From contig NZ_FQXU01000015.1 in assembly GCF_900130055.1 (NCBI RefSeq), positions 25,170 through 89,169 of the forward strand: DNA of 64,000 bases. The letters are read 5' to 3'. How positions within the stretch are numbered: the first letter of the stretch is position 1; each line of letters begins with the position of its first letter. Below are positions 52,593 to 60,445 of the stretch, piece by piece. Under the pieces are notes generated by a model. It was given only the letters and a program-made list of their open reading frames with translations, was not told the origin of the DNA and searched no databases. Origin of the DNA: Clostridium intestinale DSM 6191 (GTDB taxonomy: Bacteria > Bacillota > Clostridia > Clostridiales > Clostridiaceae). A program made the translations under genes and the position numbers.

Positions 52593-52614
52593 GTATATAT
52601 ACAGTATATACGAT
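52572..52614 (+). promoter_or_regulatory. Large palindromic operator, probably bound by the GntR protein
   Basis: 43-base inverted repeat with perfect 19-bp arms (52572-52590 and 52596-52614) around a 5-base centre; core units are GTATATACTGTATATA and complement. It overlaps the spacer, -10 and start region, so binding would block transcription; autoregulation by the YtrA-type protein encoded 30 bases later is likely. Confidence 0.8.
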
Positions 52615-52643
52615 ATATACAGAAGCGAAAAGAGGTGAAGCCT

Positions 52644-53018
52644 TTGAATATAATTATATCAAACAGTTCTAATTTACCTATATATCAACAAATAATGAAT
52701 CAAATTAAGGATTCTATCTTAAGAGGAGAGGTTAATTCTGGTGAAGCTGTTCCATCTATAAGAGAACTAGCTAAGGAACTACGAATAAGTGTTATAACAA
52801 CTAAGCGAGCATATGATGATTTGGAAAAGGAAGGGTTTTTAACCTCTGTTGCTGGAAAAGGATTTTTTGTTACTTCTCAAAATAAGGAAATTTTAAAAGA
52901 AACAAAACTTAGAACAGTTGAAGAAAAACTTATGGATGCTATTAATACAGCTAATATGCTTGGAATAACTAAAAAGGAACTTGAAGAAATATTTCAATTA
53001 TTAATTAAGGAGGAATAA
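52644..53018 (+). CDS. YtrA-type GntR-family regulator
   Basis: 124-aa repressor. Winged helix-turn-helix at residues about 8-75 (LPIYQQIMNQIKDSILRGEV, PSIRELAKELRISVITTKRA, DLEKEGFLTSVAGKGFFV) and only a short C-terminal helical tail, the small YtrA class that controls ABC exporter operons. I take the TTG at 52644 as start, as AGAGGTG (52631-52637) lies 6 bases upstream; the GTG at 52635 is part of that ribosome site. Two ABC genes follow at once. Confidence 0.88.
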   Translation: MNIIISNSSNLPIYQQIMNQIKDSILRGEVNSGEAVPSIRELAKELRISVITTKRAYDDLEKEGFLTSVAGKGFFVTSQNKEILKETKLRTVEEKLMDAINTANMLGITKKELEEIFQLLIKEE

Positions 53019-53021
53019 TAC

Positions 53022-53894
53022 ATGAGTTATGTATTAGAGATAAATAACTTAAGGAAAACTTATAAAGGTTTTTCTTTGAAAGATATTAATATAAAGCTGG
53101 AACAAGGTTATATAACTGGTTTTATAGGAGCTAATGGGGCAGGTAAATCTACAACTATAAAATCTATATTGAATTTAATAAACAGGGATTCAGGGGACGT
53201 AAAAATATTTAATAAAGATAATAAAACTAATGATAAGGAACTAAAAAATAAGATTGGTGTAGTTTTAGATGAAGGATATTTTTATGAAGAATTAACACTA
53301 AAAGAGATGAAAAATATAATTTCTCCTATGTATTCTAACTGGGATGAGAATCAATTTAATAATTATATTAGAAGATTTAATCTTCCTTTAGATAGAAAGA
53401 TATCTAAGTTATCAAAAGGAATGAGAATGAAATACTCTATAGCTATAGCACTATCACATAATGCAGAGCTTTTTATAATGGATGAACCAACATCAGGGTT
53501 GGACCCTATAGTAAGAGAGGAGCTTTTAGAGATATTATCAGATATTATTCAAGAGGAGAATAAAACTATATTTTTTTCAACTCATATAACTTCTGATTTA
53601 GATAAGATAGCAGATTATTTAATAATTATAAATGATGGTAAAATTCTGTTACAAGGAGCAAAGGATGAAATAATAGAGGCGCATAGATTAGTAAAAGGAG
53701 ATAAAAATCTATTAACTCTAGAAAATAGAAAAGATTTTGTAGCTATTAAAGAAAATTCTTATGGGTTTGAAGCATTAACGAAAGAAGCAAATAAACTATC
53801 AAGAACCTATGGGGATAAATTAGTTATGGAAAAACCTAATATTGAAGAGCTTATGCTTTATTATATAAGGAGTGATAAAAATGGGAATTATTAA
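53022..53894 (+). CDS. ABC transporter ATP-binding protein (YtrB-like)
   Basis: 290-aa ATPase. Walker A GFIGANGAGKSTTIKSILNL, signature SKLSKGMRMKYSIAIALSHN, Walker B AELFIMDEPTSGLDPIVREE, H-loop FFSTHITSDLDKIADY, and a ~70-residue C-terminal extension. Starts 3 bases after the regulator stop, with AAGGAGG. It pairs with the membrane protein that overlaps its end. In related operons such exporters respond to cell-wall-active compounds, but the substrate here is unknown. Confidence 0.92.
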   Translation: MSYVLEINNLRKTYKGFSLKDINIKLEQGYITGFIGANGAGKSTTIKSILNLINRDSGDVKIFNKDNKTNDKELKNKIGVVLDEGYFYEELTLKEMKNIISPMYSNWDENQFNNYIRRFNLPLDRKISKLSKGMRMKYSIAIALSHNAELFIMDEPTSGLDPIVREELLEILSDIIQEENKTIFFSTHITSDLDKIADYLIIINDGKILLQGAKDEIIEAHRLVKGDKNLLTLENRKDFVAIKENSYGFEALTKEANKLSRTYGDKLVMEKPNIEELMLYYIRSDKNGNY

Positions 53895-54531
53895 TTTGAT
53901 GAAAAAAGATATATTAGTATGTAAGAAATATTATTTGTTTTCTATAATATACGTTATTATATTTGCAGGACTTTTTAGTGAACATGGAACAATCTCATTT
54001 ATTATGTGTGCTATCGGAATACATTATGTGATTAGTAACACTGGGATGGCCTTTGATGATAAATATAAAGCAGATATAATGATGAATATATTACCTGTTT
54101 CAAGAAAAGATATAGTTTTAGTTAGGTATTTAAATGTTTTGATAAACGTAATTTATGTTACAGTGCTATACTATATAGCGGTTTTTATAACATCTTTTAA
54201 ACCAATATTTGGAGTTCAAATAATGCCGATAGATTTTATAACTTTTTTAACAGGATTATTATCTATATGCTTATTTACTGGTATAGAAACACCTTTATAT
54301 TATAAACTTGGATACCAAAAAACTAGATTCTTTGGATTTATAGTGTATTTTGCGTTTTTCGGAGTAGCAAGTTATTTAGTAAATAATATAAATATAAGCG
54401 AAAAAACAATTAATTTTATGATTAATTCTAGTGATCTAATAAAAGGTATACTATTGTTTTTAATAACCATTCTTATTTCTTATGTATCATATGTAATATC
54501 AACCAATATATATAGAAAAAAGGATTTCTGA
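53881..54531 (+). CDS. ABC-2-type permease, partner of the YtrB-like ATPase
   Basis: 216-aa membrane protein with about six hydrophobic helices; NLMKKDILVCKKYYLFSIIY at the N-terminus and DDKYKADIMMNILPVSRKDI between helices resemble the ABC2_membrane_5 group. Start at the ATG at 53881, within the end of the ATPase gene, with AAGGAGTG upstream. Together they would form a homodimeric-permease exporter under the GntR protein. No terminator is clear after it. Confidence 0.8.
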   Translation: MGIINLMKKDILVCKKYYLFSIIYVIIFAGLFSEHGTISFIMCAIGIHYVISNTGMAFDDKYKADIMMNILPVSRKDIVLVRYLNVLINVIYVTVLYYIAVFITSFKPIFGVQIMPIDFITFLTGLLSICLFTGIETPLYYKLGYQKTRFFGFIVYFAFFGVASYLVNNINISEKTINFMINSSDLIKGILLFLITILISYVSYVISTNIYRKKDF

Positions 54532-54675
54532 TATATAGACAAAATTCCAATTAAATCGTTAACATATCTGTTATTTTATCATTATCTAATGTTAATAGTA
54601 GTTAACCAACGTTGTACAACTATACTATTTAATATAGACTTTTATTATAATAGTAAATGTAGTAGGGGGTAACGG

Positions 54676-55464
54676 ATGAAGATATTAGCAAGTGATTTAG
54701 ATGGAACTTTATTTAGAGAACAGGAAATAGCCAAAAATGATATATCAGCTCTAAAGAAGTTAAAGGATAATGGTCACAAATTTATTATTTCCACAGGAAG
54801 AAACTTGCGTGGAGTAAAGGAAATTTTTAAAGACTATAAGGATGTAGATGCGGATTATTTGGTGCTTTGTAATGGAGCTTTAGTATTGGATGGTAATTTT
54901 GAAGTTGTATACAATAAAAGAATAGATTCAGTTACTGCAATAAAAATAATTAAAGATTTTATTGATGATGAAAATATTTGTTTTGTTTTAGATAACGGAA
55001 TAGATACTTGTTTAATTAAGGACAAGTATATTCGTGAACAAGAATTTAATTTAGAATCATATGCTACAAAAATATTTACTAAAGATGAGATTATTAATTT
55101 AAATACTGATTATCAAATAATTAGCTTGTATCCTAGAAGTAAATCCATCGAGGAATCAGAAGAGATTAAGAAGAAAATACTTGATAAATATGGAGATAAT
55201 GTTGAAGTATTTAGAAACCAATATTATTTAGATGTGGTACCGAAAGGTTGTTCTAAAGGAAGAGGTCTTAAAAAAATTATTGATGGAAAAGAGTTAAAAG
55301 TTGATAATTTATATACCATTGGAGATTCGTTTAATGATATATCAATGTTTGAGATAACTAATAATAGTTATACATTTAATTATGCAGAAGAAAAAATAAA
55401 AGAAATAGCTAAAAATCATGTTAATAATGTCCATGAATGCATTGATGAGATATTAGGAGCTTAA
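54676..55464 (+). CDS. Cof-type HAD-IIB phosphatase
   Basis: 262-aa phosphatase of the Cof/YwpJ group, acting on sugar phosphates or flavin-type substrates. Motif I LASDLDGTLF with nucleophile D7, motif II in FIISTGRN, cap domain about residues 85-185, motif III lysine in PKGCSKGRGLKKII, motif IV TIGDSFNDISMFE. AGGGGG ribosome site. Substrate not predictable. A terminator follows. Confidence 0.87.
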   Translation: MKILASDLDGTLFREQEIAKNDISALKKLKDNGHKFIISTGRNLRGVKEIFKDYKDVDADYLVLCNGALVLDGNFEVVYNKRIDSVTAIKIIKDFIDDENICFVLDNGIDTCLIKDKYIREQEFNLESYATKIFTKDEIINLNTDYQIISLYPRSKSIEESEEIKKKILDKYGDNVEVFRNQYYLDVVPKGCSKGRGLKKIIDGKELKVDNLYTIGDSFNDISMFEITNNSYTFNYAEEKIKEIAKNHVNNVHECIDEILGA

Positions 55465-55466
55465 TA

Positions 55467-55508
55467 TAAAAAGATTGTCTTTCATAGCTAAGGCAATCTT
55501 TTTATAAA
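55467..55508 (+). terminator. Terminator after the Cof-type phosphatase gene
   Basis: 14-bp stem (AAAAAGATTGTCTT with AAGGCAATCTTTTT, one G-U), T-run. Confidence 0.85.
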
Positions 55509-55587
55509 AATGTATTTGTGAATATTTTAATTTGGTGCTAATGTTATAATAAGAAGATAAAAAAAATAAAATATTAGGAGGAAAGTG

Positions 55588-56028
55588 ATGTTTTTACATG
55601 AATTAAATAAAGAAGAGTCTATAGCATTTATAAATCTAGTTAAAGAGTTTGCTAATATAGATGAAATATTTGCAAATGAAGAAAAAAATTTAATAGATGA
55701 TTATATTAAAGAACTTTCTTTAGAAGAGTGTAATGTTTATAAACTTACCCTCGAAGAGATAGAAAAAACTTTAAGAGATTCAAGTGATAGGGTTAAAAAG
55801 ATAATTTATTTTGAATTAGTTGGACTAGCTCTTGTCGATGGAGAATATGAACATAAAGAAAAGGTATTTTTAAATAATCTTGCGTATTCATTTAATATAG
55901 GATTAGCAAGAAGACTTGAATTTATGGATTTCTTTAGGCATGTAAAAAGCATTTATGACTTCACTGTAGTAGACTATAATAATAAAATTGAATTATTAAA
56001 AGAACATGCTGAGAAAATTTTGGCTTAA
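55588..56028 (+). CDS. Small TerB-like helical protein
   Basis: 146-aa acidic, all-helical protein. IIYFELVGLALVDGEYEHKE followed by FLNNLAYSFNIG resembles the TerB/tellurite-resistance-like fold, in which the acidic DGE.. segment may bind metal. It starts MFLHELNKEESIAFINLVKE. Start: ATG at 55588 with AGGAGG. No ter operon is near, so a tellurite role is not implied. Single gene with a terminator behind. Confidence 0.7.
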   Translation: MFLHELNKEESIAFINLVKEFANIDEIFANEEKNLIDDYIKELSLEECNVYKLTLEEIEKTLRDSSDRVKKIIYFELVGLALVDGEYEHKEKVFLNNLAYSFNIGLARRLEFMDFFRHVKSIYDFTVVDYNNKIELLKEHAEKILA

Positions 56029-56031
56029 AAT

Positions 56032-56082
56032 AAGATGCTGTAGTTATTATATAAAATCTGTTTACTACAGCATCTTTTTTAT
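56032..56082. terminator. Bidirectional terminator, TerB-like gene and flavin-reductase gene
   Basis: 13-bp stem AAGATGCTGTAGT with ACTACAGCATCTT, about 20-base loop, T-run at 56074-56080; A-rich on the left side. Confidence 0.8.
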
Positions 56083-56666
56083 TTTTTCTTTTTCTTAACT
56101 TTCTTTTTTGCAACTGAAAAACCAAAAGAGCCTAAAGATTTTTTAGGTAAGGGATAATATTCTCCATGACAATAAGAGATTAAATTAGCTTCCTCAAAAT
56201 GAATTTTCCCTTTTTCATCAATAAGTGATTCGTCTACATGAGAACCAAGGACATCTGCAATGAACACATCATGAGTACCAAGAGACATGATTTCTCTAAC
56301 TCTACACTCAATATTTACAGGACATTCTTTTATGTATGGGACATTTATGTTAGTAGACTCAACTAAATTAAAATTCATTTCTTTAATTTTATCCACAGTT
56401 TTACCTGATTTAACACCACAATAATCTACGGTTTTAACCATAGAAGCGGTTGGGAGATTAACTACAAACTCCATAGTTTCTTTAATATATTCATAAGACA
56501 ATCGTTCAGGTCTTACAGAGATTGAAAGCACTGGGGGTTTTGTGCATAGAGTTCCAGTCCAGCCTACAGTAAATACATTTTCATCTCCGTTTTTATTTCT
56601 AGAAGTAATTAGTACCACTGGTACTGGATTTAATATAACACTACCTTTAAAACTCCTTTTATCCAT
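56079..56666 (-). CDS. Flavin reductase-like/flavoredoxin-family FMN protein
   Basis: 195-aa FMN-binding split-barrel protein. KGSVILNPVPVVLITSRN at the start, FTVGWTGTLCTKPPVLSISV, RLSYEYIKETMEFVVNLPTA and SLGTHDVFIADVLGSHVDE are characteristic of the DIM6/NTAB and flavoredoxin family used in electron transfer or in flavin reduction. The C-terminus is an unusual run of lysines (KKKVKKKKK). Ribosome site AGGAGG on the minus strand. Electron partner unknown. Confidence 0.87.
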   Translation of the reverse strand: MDKRSFKGSVILNPVPVVLITSRNKNGDENVFTVGWTGTLCTKPPVLSISVRPERLSYEYIKETMEFVVNLPTASMVKTVDYCGVKSGKTVDKIKEMNFNLVESTNINVPYIKECPVNIECRVREIMSLGTHDVFIADVLGSHVDESLIDEKGKIHFEEANLISYCHGEYYPLPKKSLGSFGFSVAKKKVKKKKK

Positions 56667-56751
56667 GAATGACCTCCTAATATAACTATTTACGGCTCAT
56701 AATTATAGCATTAGAATATTAATATAACAAGTTAATTATAAGGAGAAAGAA

Positions 56752-57090
56752 ATGAATATACAAATCTTCGGAACTAAAAAATGTTTTGACACTAAAAAAG
56801 CAGAGAGGTATTTTAAAGAAAGGAAGATAAAATACCAATTTATTGATCTAACTGAAAAAGCTATAAGTAAGGGTGAACTACAAAGTATAAGAAAGTCACT
56901 AACACTAAATACTTTAATTAATATAAAATCTAAAGAATACGAAAAATCAAATCTGAAAAACATTAGAGGCGATGAGGTTAAAGAAGAAATATTGTTAAAG
57001 AATCCTAAGCTTTTTGTAACTCCTGTTGTTAGAAATGGAAAAGAAGCTACAGTAGGATATGAACCTGAAGTTTGGAAACAATGGGAATAA
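56752..57090 (+). CDS. ArsC/Spx-family thioredoxin-fold protein
   Basis: 112-aa protein of the arsenate reductase-like group. IQIFGTKKCFDTKKAERYFK contains a single redox cysteine (C11) with no CxxC, as in YffB/ArsC-like proteins; KIKYQFIDLTEKAISKGELQ and LFVTPVVRNGKEATVGYEPE are conserved. The RPI..cis-proline region of Spx is replaced by VTPVVRN, which favours an enzyme-like role over a Spx regulator. AAGGAGAAAG ribosome site; converges with ispF. Confidence 0.85.
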   Translation: MNIQIFGTKKCFDTKKAERYFKERKIKYQFIDLTEKAISKGELQSIRKSLTLNTLINIKSKEYEKSNLKNIRGDEVKEEILLKNPKLFVTPVVRNGKEATVGYEPEVWKQWE

Positions 57091-57127
57091 AAAATAGATA
57101 GAAATAAAATTTCTATCTATTTTTTAT
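57089..57127. terminator. Bidirectional terminator between the ArsC-like gene and ispF
   Basis: 15-bp perfect stem (57091-57105 with 57109-57123), A-run left and T-run right. Confidence 0.85.
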
Positions 57128-57589
57128 TATTGAACATATGCTATGTGAAGAAATTCCTTCACCTTTTCCAGTGAAACCTAGTCCTTCTTCTGTTGTAGCT
57201 TTAATATTTAAATCCTCAATGGCTATATTTAAAGCTTCAGCAATATTATCTATCATACTAGGTATATATGGAGAAAGTTTAGGTTTTTGTGCTACTATTG
57301 TTGAATCAATATTATTAACAATGTATCCCTTTTCATTCAAAAGCTTACCTACATACTTAAGTAATTCTATTGATGATGCACCTTTATATCTTTCATCAGT
57401 ATCAGGAAAATGTCTTCCTATATCACCTAGAGCGGCAGCACCTAATAATGAATCCATGATTGCATGAATCAATACATCGGCATCAGAATGACCTAATAAT
57501 CCTTTTTCAAAAGGGATATGAACTCCCCCTAATATAAGTTTTCTATTTTCTACTAATGCATGAACATCATATCCAAGTCCAACTCTCAT
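57113..57589 (-). CDS. ispF: 2-C-methyl-D-erythritol 2,4-cyclodiphosphate synthase
   Basis: 158-aa enzyme of the MEP isoprenoid pathway, forming the cyclic diphosphate from CDP-ME-2-phosphate. Zinc ligands are visible in [12 protein letters not shown] (D8, H10) and in [20 protein letters not shown] (H42); [18 protein letters not shown] and the C-terminal [20 protein letters not shown] complete the signatures. Usually trimeric. Shows the organism uses the MEP pathway. Confidence 0.96.
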   Translation of the reverse strand: MRVGLGYDVHALVENRKLILGGVHIPFEKGLLGHSDADVLIHAIMDSLLGAAALGDIGRHFPDTDERYKGASSIELLKYVGKLLNEKGYIVNNIDSTIVAQKPKLSPYIPSMIDNIAEALNIAIEDLNIKATTEEGLGFTGKGEGISSHSICSIIKNR

Positions 57590-57660
57590 TTTATCACCTC
57601 AAATTTTTATTATATTTTAGCATAAGCTAAGACATAATTTAAGAGGATAAAAGAAATTAA

Positions 57661-57831
57661 TTAGAGAATTTTTTTAAATGGATAAACAACGTTATCATAG
57701 GAATCCTTACTATTAGACGATGTAAAGATTTTCTTAATCCTATAAAAAAAATTTTTAAATAGCATTAACTTGTTAGAGGCAGCGGGTTGTTGATGTTTTG
57801 TAAAATCCACATAAATAACTTTGCCGTTCAT
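57661..57831 (-). CDS. Small basic protein of unknown function (56 aa)
   Basis: Short gene on the minus strand between ispF and the sortase gene. The ATG (57829-57831) is preceded by AAGAGGTGATTA, an excellent ribosome site with 7-base spacing. The product starts MNGKVIYVDFTKHQQPAASN, continues with a basic aromatic stretch (FKNFFYRIKKIF, residues 25-36), and ends DNVVYPFKKIL. No signal peptide or membrane helix; isoelectric character basic. I do not recognise a family. Reading frame and ribosome site together support it as real. Confidence 0.6.
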   Translation of the reverse strand: MNGKVIYVDFTKHQQPAASNKLMLFKNFFYRIKKIFTSSNSKDSYDNVVYPFKKIL

Positions 57832-57942
57832 ATTAATCACCTCTTAATACAAAATCTTATATTTATATTATACCAAATTTAGCATAAACATATTAGGCAT
57901 TTGTAAAAGTTTTTATGAATAATTAAGTAATAAAAAAATTTA

Positions 57943-57966
57943 TATACTATGCTATAATATAGTATA
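57943..57966 (+). promoter_or_regulatory. Promoter/dyad upstream of the sortase gene
   Basis: TATAAT (57953-57958) lies within an inverted repeat TATACTAT...ATAGTATA (57943-57950 with 57959-57966). No convincing -35, so the site may need an activator or another sigma factor. Confidence 0.45.
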
Positions 57967-57996
57967 TGAATATGTATAGAACAATGGGAGGAATTT

Positions 57997-58569
57997 ATGA
58001 AAAATAAAATAAGAAATATAGTAGGTGTAATTTTAATACTAGTAGGCGTTATAATTGTTGCTTGGGTAGGAAATGAAAAATATATCGCTTACAAAGAACA
58101 GCAAAAATTGAAGTTAGCCTTTGACGAGGTTTTAAATCAATCTTATGAAGAAGGTACAAGTGTAACTAATGAAAGTGGTAGTAGTGAAGTAACTATTCCT
58201 CCTATGGGACTGTTAAAAATACCTAAAATAAATGTGGAAACGGCTGTTGTAGAAGGTGTAGAATTATCAACACTAAGATATGCAATAGGACATTTTCCAG
58301 AAACCGCAAAAGCAGGGGAGAAGGGAAACTTTGCTTTGGCAGCGCACAATGATAGATTTTTTAAAGATGTTGATGAACTAGTAAAAGGCGATGAAATAAT
58401 AATAAAAACAAAAGAGAATGAGTATGTCTATGAGGTTAATGATAGTTTTATAGTAGAGCCAGAACAAGTATCTGTATTAGATGCCACAAAGGATAGTACT
58501 ATAACACTTGTGACTTGTACACCTGGAGGTAAAAAAAGACTTATAATTAAAGGTGTGCTAAAAGTATAG
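57997..58569 (+). CDS. Class D-like sortase
   Basis: 190-aa membrane-anchored transpeptidase that attaches LPxTG-type proteins to the cell wall or to each other. One N-terminal membrane helix (about residues 7-24); catalytic residues H117 in NFALAAHNDRFF, C174 in TLVTCTPGGKK and R181. The PMGLLKIPKINVETAVVEGV segment is usual for class D enzymes. TLVTC.P with a short beta7-beta8 loop fits class D rather than A. GGGAGG ribosome site. No LPxTG substrate gene is adjacent; the next gene is a SigI-C/RsgI fusion, 29 bases away. Confidence 0.9.
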   Translation: MKNKIRNIVGVILILVGVIIVAWVGNEKYIAYKEQQKLKLAFDEVLNQSYEEGTSVTNESGSSEVTIPPMGLLKIPKINVETAVVEGVELSTLRYAIGHFPETAKAGEKGNFALAAHNDRFFKDVDELVKGDEIIIKTKENEYVYEVNDSFIVEPEQVSVLDATKDSTITLVTCTPGGKKRLIIKGVLKV

Positions 58570-58598
58570 GCTAAATTAAGGTATATGGAGTTGATAGT

Positions 58599-59651
58599 AT
58601 GGATGCTTTAATAACAAAGCTTAGGTATAGATTTTTTAATGGAAGTAAAATTAGAATGGTTAATCCTGATGAGGATAAAATAAGAGGTAAGGAAGTATTC
58701 TTATTTATTAGGGAGTTAGCATTATATAAAGTTAAATTAAGTAGATTGGTTAATAGTAACCAAAAGGAAGCGAGTAAAAATCTTTGTTTAAATATAGCGT
58801 ATTATATTATTGAGAGCCCTGATACTTATGATTTACTTAGAAAAAAGAGGGAGTTACCTATAAGTAATATATGCAGAGAAACAGGAGTCTCAAGAACATT
58901 TGTTGAGCTATGGGGTGATTTTATAATAGCTTATACTTTAATATTAGCCAATCCTAATTATAGATTTATTCAAGAATACATAAATATAGTTGAGTATGAT
59001 AAACAAGGAATAGTACAAGCTGAAGGTGATAAAAAGTTACATAAAGGGATAATACTTAGAAAAGAAAGAAAAAACTCAATTATATTAACATGTGATGGAA
59101 GTTTTATAAAGATAAAAACAAATGAAAGTGTTAAACTAGGTGAAGAAAAAGAAGGTAATGAAAGTAAAAGCCTAAAGCATTATAGAAAACAGATAGCAAT
59201 CATATTAACAATTATAATTGCTTTGTCTGGAGTGCTTTATTATAAATATAATAAGATTACATCTATAATAATTATTAATACGACATCATTAATCAAAGTT
59301 GAAATTAACTCTTTTAATAAGGTGGTATATAGTTATTCCCCTACAGAAAAAGGGTCTGACCTCTTAGATGAAGCAAAGGTTGAGAATACTGATTTAGATG
59401 ATGCACTAAAAAAGATCTTAGCATTAGCCTATGAAAAAAAGATGCTTGTAAATAATTCAGTCACAATTTTTGTAAATCAGCAAGCAATCTCTTATGATAG
59501 CATAAAAGAAACTGAAAAGTACTTAATAGAAAAAAATATTGATACTTCAATAAATAATGTTGGATATGAACATAAGGTTAGGAAGGATAAAGACGATCAT
59601 GAATCTGAGAAAAGCGAAGAGCAACAAAAAACTAGCACAGAGAAAAAGTGA
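58599..59651 (+). CDS. Fusion of a sigma-I C-terminal-like domain with an RsgI-type anti-sigma protein
   Basis: 350-aa single-pass membrane protein. Residues about 30-132 resemble the C-terminal domain of sigma-[21 protein letters not shown], then [20 protein letters not shown] (helix-turn-helix-like) and [20 protein letters not shown]. No sigma region 2 is present. Residues about 147-183 ([35 protein letters not shown]) are the RsgI N-terminal anti-sigma domain. A membrane helix spans about 199-216, and the external part ([39 protein letters not shown]) matches the RsgI periplasmic domain. The tail is highly charged. In B. subtilis and C. thermocellum, SigI and RsgI are separate adjacent genes. 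The fused sigma domain might occupy the anti-sigma domain in cis. It overlaps the next gene by ~53 bases. Confidence 0.75.
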   Translation: MDALITKLRYRFFNGSKIRMVNPDEDKIRGKEVFLFIRELALYKVKLSRLVNSNQKEASKNLCLNIAYYIIESPDTYDLLRKKRELPISNICRETGVSRTFVELWGDFIIAYTLILANPNYRFIQEYINIVEYDKQGIVQAEGDKKLHKGIILRKERKNSIILTCDGSFIKIKTNESVKLGEEKEGNESKSLKHYRKQIAIILTIIIALSGVLYYKYNKITSIIIINTTSLIKVEINSFNKVVYSYSPTEKGSDLLDEAKVENTDLDDALKKILALAYEKKMLVNNSVTIFVNQQAISYDSIKETEKYLIEKNIDTSINNVGYEHKVRKDKDDHESEKSEEQQKTSTEKK

Positions 59652-60411
59652 TAGTAATGTAAACTCAAATAATATAATAAAACATAGTGAAAAAAGTGAA
59701 GACATTAGAATAAATAAATACATATCAGATTCAGGATTTACATCAAGAAGAGAAGCTGACAAATTAATAGAACAAGGAAAAGTTTTTATAGATGGTGTTA
59801 AAGCAACTACGGGAACTAAAGTGAAAAAGGGACAGCAGGTTAAGGTTAATAATATATTAATAGGAGAAAACCTGAAAAAAGTCTACATAGCATTAAATAA
59901 ACCAGTAGGTATTACTTGCACAACTGAATCAAAAATCAAAGGAAATATTGTGGACTTTGTAGGTCATAAAGAGAGGATATTCCCTATAGGTAGATTAGAT
60001 AAGGATTCTCAAGGATTGATTTTTCTAACTAATGATGGTGATATAGTAAATAAGATATTAAGAGCAGGAAACAACCATGAAAAAGAGTATATTGTTACTG
60101 TAGATAAACCTATTAACAAAGAGTTTATAGCTAAAATGGGCTCTGGAATAAAGATACTAGGAACTATTACGAAAAAATGTTTTGTACAAAAAGAAAGTGA
60201 CTATGTATTTAGAATAATACTTACTCAGGGATTAAACAGGCAGATAAGACGAATGTGTGAGGCCTTAGGCTATAAAGTTAGGAAATTAGAAAGAATAAGA
60301 ATAATGAATGTAGATTTAAAAGATTTAAAAATGGGTCAGTGGAGATATTTGTCTGATGAAGAATTAAAAGAGATAAACAATCTGATATCTGGTTCAATAA
60401 AATCTATATAA
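59599..60411 (+). CDS. rluF: RluF-like 23S rRNA pseudouridine synthase
   Basis: 270-aa pseudouridine synthase of the RsuA/RluB/E/F family. A lysine-rich N-terminal extension (about 30 residues) is followed by an S4 RNA-binding domain ([20 protein letters not shown], residues about 36-95), then the catalytic domain with [14 protein letters not shown], the aspartate in [20 protein letters not shown], and [18 protein letters not shown]. Start is uncertain: the ATG at 59599 has AAGGA about 11 bases away, and it lies within the 3' end of the RsgI-like gene; no later start fits before the S4 domain. The overlap suggests coupling. Confidence 0.87.
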   Translation: MNLRKAKSNKKLAQRKSDSNVNSNNIIKHSEKSEDIRINKYISDSGFTSRREADKLIEQGKVFIDGVKATTGTKVKKGQQVKVNNILIGENLKKVYIALNKPVGITCTTESKIKGNIVDFVGHKERIFPIGRLDKDSQGLIFLTNDGDIVNKILRAGNNHEKEYIVTVDKPINKEFIAKMGSGIKILGTITKKCFVQKESDYVFRIILTQGLNRQIRRMCEALGYKVRKLERIRIMNVDLKDLKMGQWRYLSDEELKEINNLISGSIKSI

Positions 60412-60412
60412 G

Positions 60413-60445
60413 ATAAGGCTGGTTTTCCAGCCTTATTTATTTTTA
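60413..60445. terminator. Bidirectional terminator between rluF and the phosphodiesterase gene
   Basis: 10-bp stem ATAAGGCTGG with CCAGCCTTAT, 4-base loop, T-rich after. The minus-strand stop codon lies within it. Confidence 0.8.

Noticed and set aside
55588..56028. Tellurite-resistance gene
   Set aside because: Only a weak resemblance to the TerB fold and no other ter genes nearby.
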